This document shows positions 57,698 to 64,000 of a stretch of DNA of 64,000 bases, one piece after another. The position numbers and the translations under genes were made by a program. The stretch's first letter is position 1. The number at the start of each line of letters is the position of its first letter. The notes beneath the pieces were generated by a model that worked only from the letters and a program-made list of their open reading frames with translations, had not been told where the DNA came from and ran no database searches. The stretch lies in NCBI GenBank assembly GCA_947650365.1, contig OX393557.1, forward strand, positions 32,422,099 through 32,486,098, given 5' to 3'. Origin of the DNA: Chamaelirium japonicum (Eukaryota > Streptophyta > Magnoliopsida > Liliales > Melanthiaceae).

Positions 57698-58250
57698 ATG
57701 CTTCGTGGTAGGTGGCGTCGGCATGGGAGGGTGGGGGTGGAGGGGGGTACTCGTATAACAGATTCTCCTATATTGGATCCTCCAACACGTGATCCTCCTA
57801 TATTGGATGGTCCGACACGGAATTCTCCTATATTGGATCCTTCTATACATGATCATCCGAGTTTGGAGGACGCAGAGACACAGGAGTCGTTTGATACCAA
57901 TGTTCCAGCCAATACATCTGTTATAGTATCCTCTATTAGAGGTATGTTGAAGTTTTATCATTTTAAGACAAATTGTTATTTTTATATTATATTACAGATG
58001 ACCGTATACTAATTTTATTGTTATTTTTCATATAGGATCATCTTCTTCTAACCTAAAGAGACCAAGGGGCGATGTAAAGGGTATCCCTAGACCAACTAAT
58101 GCGGCAGACAGACTTTCGATAAGAATTAATAACGGAAGACCTGTGGGTCCGAATCGGAATAAATTTATCACAAAGATCGGTGTGTGGGTGAAAGACCAAA
58201 ATAACTTTCCCTTTTGGCAGCGAAATCTTGACAACTTCCAATATTCCAAC
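57698..58250 (+). pseudogene. TNPA-like gene, first two exons only
   Basis: Exon 1 (57698-57941) starts MLRGRWRRHGRVGVEGG, then four repeats of SPILDPPTRDP-like units and a donor GGTATG. Exon 2 (58036 onward, acceptor TATAG) keeps the phase and reads SSSSNLKRPRGDVKGIP, RPVGPNRNKFITKIGVWVKD, the first conserved block of Transposase_24 proteins. A one-base change of frame follows and the sequence enters a GC-rich stretch at about 58255, so the rest of the gene is lost. Position and strand downstream of the TNP2 gene fit one En/Spm element. Confidence 0.72.
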
Positions 58251-58254
58251 ATTG

Positions 58255-58450
58255 TCGGATCGGAGATGGCCGGCCGGAGTGGAAGGGGACCGGAGTCGGG
58301 GGGTGGCTGCCGGAAGGGGCTGAGTGTGGTTCATCTTTTGTCAGGTGTTGCCGGAGGGGAGGGAATGAGAATAGGCCCGGAGGGAGCACCACTGCAATCG
58401 CCTCCTCTGACTCCGGTGCGAGAGAGAGAGAGAGGATGACGGCGCGGGAT
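58255..58450. other. GC-rich purine stretch ending in GA repeat
   Basis: GGCCGGAG-rich sequence ends in a GAGAGA run (58419-58436). It is compositionally like 15285-15715, and could be a GC-rich CACTA leader joined here by rearrangement. No coding is credible. Confidence 0.4.
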
Positions 58451-58623
58451 TCCAGCGAACTAGAGAGAGAGATCGTGGGGGACGGGGGGAATACAACTGG
58501 CTTTTTGTTTTTTTTAAAATGGTTTTAAAGCTAAAAGGGAATGAACGGCTGAATCATTTAAATCAGATGGATAGGAGCTAACAGCTCAAATGGATAAATA
58601 GGATGTCAGCTCATACCCCCTAT

Positions 58624-58649
58624 TCTCTCTCTCTCTCTCTCTCTCTCTC

Positions 58650-58736
<87 letters not shown>
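58624..58736. repeat. CT then TA microsatellite
   Basis: CT run 58624-58650 is followed by 80 bases of alternating AT (58657-58736). Confidence 0.97.
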
Positions 58737-58738
<2 letters not shown>

Positions 58739-58799
58739 TGCCCTGCTCTTTGGTGAGGCCCAAAGCAACGACTTTGGTGGCTTTTCCCAAGGGCCGATA

Positions 58800-59085
58800 A
58801 TGCACAACACCTGCTGCTTCGGATGGGTTTGGGTTGAGTCGAGTCGGAATAAAACATCAAAAAATTTTAGATTTTTTCGGATCGGATGTTTTTGAAAATT
58901 TCGGATCGGAAATATGAATTTTCATAAAACTCAGCACTCATCCAATTCCGATCCGATTTTTTTTCTGAATTTTCAAAAATAAAAATTTCAGAATTTGGAT
59001 TTAATTATATGGTGCCAAAATCAGAATTTTTCGTATTGGTTTCGGACAAAATCGAAATTTTCGTTCCAACTTGCACCCCTAGTCA
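58800..59085. repeat. Short TCGGATCGGA-rich element
   Basis: Repeats of TTCGGATCGGA and GAATTTT on both strands, ending TTGCACCCCTAG, resemble the ends of GGGTC-type hAT MITEs. No coding sequence; borders are not exact. Confidence 0.4.
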
Positions 59086-59348
59086 ATGGAGAAAAAATGG
59101 GCAAGCGGAGAGCATAAGATCAAAGGGCAAGTAAAGAGGTTGAGCGAGAAACCGGATGGAAAAAGGGTGAGGACAAAGAATGCAACCAGCAAAGGGAAAA
59201 TGCAGACTGATATGTAGAGGGCAGGTGGGAGGACTAGATATGTGGGGTTGGAGCTTATGCAATATCAGAATGTGAAAAAGGAAGCATTATAGATAAAACT
59301 AAAGCTCCAATCTCAGTTATAGTACATGCTAACAATGGTTTTCTTTGA

Positions 59349-59638
59349 TTTTTTTTTTTTTTTTGCTGGACCAACCAAGCGGTCATAGGACAGGGTGCAA
59401 GTGCAAGAGCTCGAAGAGGTTCAGAGATCGAAACATGGGCAGGCAATAGTAACACCTTTTTTATTAAATTTCATAATCTCGTGAACATGGCATCATCGGC
59501 CAGGATTCGTACGCGCAAACAAGGCACAACAGCCTTGAGGGAAAGTTCGCTCCACGGTGTCCGTACCGGGAGTCGAACAGAAAACCTCTCCAACAAGAGA
59601 GAGAGGAAGTACCACCAGGCCAAGAGCTCGTTGGTTGG
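59349..59638 (-). mobile_element. tRNA-derived SINE, second family
   Basis: On the minus strand TGGCCTGGTGGT (59622-59611) fits the Pol III A box and GTTCGACTCCC (59577-59567) the B box, about 33 bases apart. The element ends in an A-tail seen as T16 on plus (59349-59364). The start lies against a MITE-like end at about 59638, so target duplications cannot be shown. Confidence 0.65.
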
Positions 59639-59982
59639 TTCCGTTTGGCTAGGGGAGTTGTAATTACACATATAGTTGTAATTACAACAAATAATTTTAA
59701 CTACTGTAGTTGAAACTTCAGTCATTTGGTACAAAATCCCCAATGAAACTGGCCGAGACACCCTACTGCTATTTTATTTTGGTTTCCAAAGAAAGAAACC
59801 CTAATATGATGGGTTTACTCCCTCAGATCTGATGTCATTGAGAACACCGCTACAGTAGTTTGTCAAGTGCTGTAATTTTACTTATAGTAGTTGACTACAA
59901 CTACATGAACCAAATAGATGTGTTGTGAGGTCGTAGTCCGAACTGCTGCAGTTCGAACTGCAACTCCCCAAACCAAACAGAC
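59638..59982. mobile_element. MITE with GTTTGGNTNGGGGAGTTG ends
   Basis: The left CCGTTTGGCTAGGGGAGTTG and the right CAACTCCCCAAACCAAACAG are inverted with a few differences. The interior is rich in GTAATTACAAC and TAGTTG. About 345 bp, without coding sequence. Confidence 0.6.
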
Positions 59983-60224
59983 TTGGGTATGAGTTGCTCC
60001 ATGCTAGCATAACTATCGGCCAATTTCACCCACATACGGGTACAACCAAATGATCATTAATCAAATATGCGAAGGATCGAGTATGTCAATCCCTCAAAAG
60101 TTCTCAAAATATGAAATGGATTAATTGAAAGCTGTAGACATCCTTTAAGATTACGATTAAGAAGCATGAATATTGGCATAATTTCACGAAGTACTATTTC
60201 TAGGAGTCGACGCTGAGATCATCT

Positions 60225-60965
60225 CTTTTGAGGATAGCTCTTCCCCCAGGCAGTATGAAGGTGGCAGTGATTCTGATGATAGAAATCAAGGTCAAGGAGT
60301 ATAGCCCTCTAATGTGTTAGTTGGTATGTGAGCAAGTAAGGATTCTGGAAGGAAAGAAAGTCAATTTGTTCATTTAGGTCAAGGACCTAAAAATTGAATA
60401 CCAAAAAAAAAAAAACCTAAAAATTAAACTGGTAAAGACTGAGAGTTCCATCCATAACTTGACCCTAGACAACAAAGAGCTTATTCAGAAGGTAGAAACA
60501 CTTCAATGATTGCAGAATTGAATGCAGTAAAGGAACAGTTGGCAGAGAAGATCAAATTTGAACAGTTGAGAAGTATTCCGGAAGAAGTTGAGAGCAAAGC
60601 GAGTACTAGCCAGACTACATTTCCTCACACTGATCCTAAAATTTCTAAATCCTTGACACACAGACCATGAAAATTTATTCCTCTGTGTCATTCACTGTTG
60701 GAATCTTTAGAATCTTATGCTTTCTTTCAAGCCTAGTAAGAAGCATCTTAATTCTCGTGTCAAATTAGCACCTCTTGCCAAATCTACAAAATCTTCACCT
60801 AGGAAGATCCATGATATATCCTATTCCTAGGAAATCAACTCCTCCTACTCCCTCCAACCTCTAATCCTGGAATTGAAGGAAAAAATTTCTTCATTTGAGT
60901 TTGTTATTGACTCATCTGGAAAATCATACTACATGAAGTTTCTAGGTGTGGTTCCTCCTCCATGA
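60225..60965 (+). pseudogene. LTR-retroelement gag-like remnant
   Basis: Broken plus-strand frames read ELNAVKEQLAEKIKFEQL, RSIPEEVESKASTSQT and then, near 60660-60720, a CH-x-x-C-like piece in the place where copia-type gag proteins have a CCHC zinc knuckle. Many stops are present. The coiled-coil linker followed by a serine-rich stretch and knuckle is the reason for the call; the family assignment is weak. Confidence 0.4.
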
Positions 60966-61210
60966 TAATTATGGATCTAAGTACATAGATAAGACATTTA
61001 TTATTGGCATTTCATCATCTATCAATGTTGTATGTGCATATACATTGTATTGTTTACACTTTGCATTTGTTGTATTAGTATTGTTTGAGAGTTTCTATTT
61101 TTTATTTTTTGTTTCATCCTAGACGAACACAGTTGTATGCATCACAACATAGTTTTCTTTTGGGGGAGTTGGTGAAAACTCTTTCTAAGGAGATGCTTTT
61201 AAGCCTAAGG

Positions 61211-61257
61211 ACTTTGAAATGCTGTGGAAGGAATTGCCCTCCACAGCATTTCAAATT
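61211..61257. repeat. Hairpin, 16-bp stem
   Basis: TTTGAAATGCTGTGGA and its near-exact inverse flank AGGAATTGCCC. It lies within unassigned sequence. Confidence 0.8.
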
Positions 61258-61259
61258 TT

Positions 61260-62785
61260 CTTTTGGGATGTCACTGAACCAGTGAACCACCAAGCATCGA
61301 ACGCCGCCGCTCACCGCTCCCGAACCACCGAACACTGCCGCTCGCCGCCATCGTCACTCACTGCCGCCATTGTTGAATCGAACCAAACCTAACCCTAGCC
61401 CTACCCCTGAGATCTATAGGCCATGGGATGAACCCTAGACCTGAGATCTCGTCGAACCGCCACCAAACGCCGTCGGATCTACTCGCCGACAGCACCAGGG
61501 CTACGGCTTGCTGCCCTCGCCACTTCTGCTGCAGTCGCCGCCGGATCTGCTCACCGACGCCACCGAAGCTGCTAGCCGATCTCCCGCCGCCTCTAGCTGC
61601 TGCAGCTGCAGCCGCCGCCGGAGCTGCTCGGGAGAGTGGGGAGAAAACAGAGGTAGTTTCGGTTTTATTGTGAAAAGCAGGGACCTCAGGCTAAATGAAA
61701 CAATTCAGTGTCCTGTTCATGTGATGGATCTGTTGACAGGGACCTCTCACACATGAACCCTTTTTGTTTTGAAAACTTATGCATGTGTTCAACCCTATAG
61801 AAATGCCTTCTAGGATGTCTTAAGTAGTGATAGGACAGTCTGCATAGGTACGTAGTAGTACTGTAGTCTGTCACTCATTCCTATTGAGTAGCTCTGCCTC
61901 AGGAGTCAATCCTTATATTCACTACACTTTCTAGGTCCACATGGACTTTTCTTCTTTGTGTGTATCGTGTTGATCACTTCTTCTAGAATTATCTTGTATC
62001 ATGGTAGATTGACCAGTAATTAGCCCTTTCTTCGAAAAAAAAAAATAGCCCTCTTGAATGTGTAAAAGAAAAATATTAGTGAAGTAGATATACCAGAGTT
62101 AGAGTGCTCGCTTATGTGACAAGAAAAATAAAAATCAAAAGATTGGTCACAAAGAAGGCTGCCTTTCTTTAATTCATGAAAAGGAACAAGGTTAAGCTTC
62201 AGTAGCATGAATCTACATATAAGAATGGTCTATCTGTATTTGGATGTGTAAAAGTGTGCTCAAAAGATTCATGCGAGCAAAATTCAGTGGCTAGTTAGGT
62301 TTGATTTCTTGTCCTTGCATCTTGTGTATACTTAGGTAGCAAATCATCACCGATGATTGTGTTAAGAGGATTAGTCTGTGGTCCTTCTAGTTTTCACATA
62401 CATACGAGGATTTCTTTTCATGGCTATCTACCGTATGTGAATGACATTCTTGACTTGAGTTTTCACCCTATCTTATCTTCTCGATCCGAAGCTCTCTCTT
62501 GCATATCTTGTGTTTAGGCCGAGTAAGTAGGACTGGACTTCATGCGAGGGACCAGTAGCCTAGTTGTATGTATGTTTCTAGGATGAGATACTTATTTTTC
62601 TTTGCATTTCATGTTCTTGCACATAGTTAGGTTTTTACACAAAAATCCATAATAAAAATACCTTATTGAAAAATATTTCAAACATGATCCATTTTTTGTG
62701 TTTTTTGCATTTACACACTTTTCCATGCATACACGTAGTGCATGCATGTTTAGTCCCATTAGGTATACAATTTTTCAAAAAAAAT
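61260..62785. other. GC-rich then AT-rich sequence, no gene recognised
   Basis: 61290-61660 is CCGCCG-rich with an 81-codon ORF (61428-61673) ending in an alanine run and no family signature. 61700-62785 has only short ORFs. The GC-rich stretch could be a leader or exon of a host gene, but nothing supports it further. Confidence 0.35.
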
Positions 62786-62787
62786 CT

Positions 62788-62860
62788 TTTAAGTGTGGAA
62801 CTTCTTTTTTTTTTTGAGAAATCCCTCCCGGAGAATGAGGGAGTTTAAGTGTGGAACTTC
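62788..62860 (-). mobile_element. Extremely truncated LINE tail (39 bp) with 17-bp target duplication
   Basis: TTTAAGTGTGGAACTTC occurs at 62788-62804 and 62844-62860. The 39 bases between are a T-run and TGAGAAATCCCTCCCGGAG-type sequence, which matches the 3' tail and terminal hairpin of LINE-1 and LINE-2 (TTTTGAGAACCCCTCC). Confidence 0.88.
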
Positions 62861-62879
62861 AGACTTAGGGGTCCAAACA

Positions 62880-63135
62880 CTCTTTCAGACGCTCAAGCGA
62901 TCCAGTATGAGCAACCGTTCAAACGATAGTGATTAGTTCAAACCGTCCAAATCGGTCCGGACGAATAAGGCCTTTTTATATATGTGTCCGAATCGTTGTT
63001 CGGACCCTTTCCGTTTTGAACTGATTTTTGAGTTTGGTGTCCGAACCTTCTTGCAAACGCATAGGTCAATACGTCCGAACACTCGTTCGGACGCCATTGG
63101 GATGCTGACACCTATAAATACCCCTCTGTACTTCT
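62880..63135 (+). promoter_or_regulatory. TATA-containing promoter-like stretch
   Basis: CCTATAAATA (63111-63120) follows about 200 bp of TCCGAAC/GTTCGGAC repeats in both orientations. It could be an LTR promoter or a host promoter. Downstream to 63700 there is only a 72-codon ORF with no family, so no gene is claimed. Confidence 0.35.
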
Positions 63136-63728
63136 ATTTTTTCACACTCGACCAGTCCAGACCGGGGTGAGCCTTTGTTGTTTTTCCGCATTCGTGCATT
63201 GTTCTGACTCTTTCGCCACGTTTAGAGTTTCGATCTTAGTGGATTTGTGCACCTCCGAACCTATACTTAGCACCCTTCCTCCGTCATCGTCTGTTTGGCT
63301 TGCCATTCTTTCAACATCTCTACTTCACCAAGGTAAATTTATGTGATTTTCGTTGGACTTCGGTATATTTGCCATTGTATTTTGGGATCCTCATCCCTAG
63401 AACTTGAACTATCTTGCCCTAGTTCTAGGTGGGACTTGGAGTAGGCTTAGGGTTTATCGATCTCATCTTAAAGCGCAAGTTCAAAAAGCGAGAACTAAAA
63501 AACAGCAAGAAAACGAATATCCGATAACGCCAAACGGCCATCATGGCTTAGATCCTGTGTACATCTCAAGAACTAGTAGGAATCAAACCTTGAGTTGCTG
63601 TAAATTGTGCCTAACTTTCTGATAGAAGTTGTGTTGCACTAATATTTGATTGAGATGTGATGCACTGACCAGAACACTACGACTTATACAACTCAATACG
63701 ATCGAGTATATTTTGTGTTAAAAAATAA

Positions 63729-63929
63729 GGGTTATTTTGACTTTGCCCCCCAAATTTTGCCTTGAATTAGACTTTACCTCCCAAATTTTGCCTTCAATTA
63801 GACTTTAACCCCCAAAACTAACTGTTCCGTCAGCCCACCACCTAAGAGGAAGGGTGAGCTTACGGAAAAAGTTTTGGGGGCTAAAGTCTAATTCAAGGCA
63901 ACATTTGGGGGGTAAAGTCAAAATAACCC
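63729..63929. mobile_element. Mutator-type MITE, 201 bp, 9-bp target duplication
   Basis: Ends GGGTTATTTTGACTTTGCCC and its inverse pair over about 45 bp with few mismatches. AAAAAATAA flanks it at 63720-63728 and 63930-63938. A direct repeat inside the left arm (CCCAAATTTTGCCTT) is present twice. The 9-bp duplication and long ends fit a Mutator-like origin. Confidence 0.88.
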
Positions 63930-64000
63930 AAAAAATAATGACAACAAGGTGGTGCACTTTTGGTGCTAACAAAGTGAATGCCATATCATGATTGTGTCAT

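Noticed and set aside
58603-58860. ORFs with IYIYIY strings
   Set aside because: Translations of the TA microsatellite.
61428-61756. GC-rich ORFs with alanine or serine runs as a host gene
   Set aside because: Two frames are equally open, no domain is seen and no neighbouring exon could be joined.

Overview
The window is a plant repeat graveyard. I find no intact host gene, no rRNA or tRNA gene and no CRISPR array. What can be recognised is plant transposon coding sequence: En/Spm (CACTA) TNP2 and TNPA genes with introns, a FAR1/MULE transposase with an OTU-like exon, Ty3/gypsy gag and pol pieces, plant LINE reverse transcriptase and RNase H fragments, tRNA-derived SINEs and several MITE families. 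Interstitial repeats are built on TTAGGG and TTAAGGG rather than the usual plant TTTAGGG. TTAGGG telomeres are known in Asparagales, so an Asparagales-type monocot is possible, but this is only a hint.

Layout. 1-3420: block Q0, which carries a minus-strand gypsy pol remnant and MITEs. 3421-16472: a 13-kb stretch bounded by inverted CACTA-type termini, holding a six-exon TNPA-like gene (5935-7549, minus), a ~400-bp GGGTC tandem array (9.28-11.36 kb), a second CACTA subterminal zone, an orphan TNPA-like first exon, a 13-unit array of a 181-bp satellite (12.27-14.55 kb), and a CACTA terminus with three tandem hairpin modules. 16.9-18.8 kb: a dead MULE with an OTU-like exon, running straight into 2 kb of degenerate TTAGGG-like repeats (to 20.97 kb). 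21.4-23.4 kb: MITEs, a 51-unit CT repeat, a SINE with target duplications and long G/C homopolymers. 23.4-27.7 kb (block P1): gypsy LTR-like sequence, primer-binding site and gag, then a 126-bp minisatellite, running into block Q1 (26.6-30.06 kb, the near-identical twin of 1-3420). 30.0-42.6 kb: a 3.7-kb segment (D) present as two nearly identical tandem copies plus a more diverged third; D1 alone carries a LINE. 44.4-50.5 kb: block P2, the older twin of P1, with a different LINE inserted in its LTR. 52.2-58.25 kb: a CACTA transposase gene (TNP2 plus C-terminal domains) and the start of its TNPA gene, with hAT remnants and palindromes between them. 58.6-64 kb: microsatellites, a SINE, MITEs, a retroelement gag remnant, a 39-bp LINE tail and a Mutator-type MITE.

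Because blocks are repeated, several insertions can be checked against empty paralogous sites inside the window. This gives a relative order: the Mutator-type MITE entered the D ancestor before D was multiplied, LINE-1 entered D1 after the D1/D2 duplication, and LINE-2 and the hAT MITE entered P2 and P1 after P was duplicated. Most stop codons breaking the transposon genes are single C-to-T or G-to-A changes of CGA or TGG codons, as expected for methylated, silenced DNA. Nothing here looks like a working new system; the most unusual items are the satellite array with its hairpin, the CACTA end with three hairpin modules, and the telomere-like block fused to the MULE.
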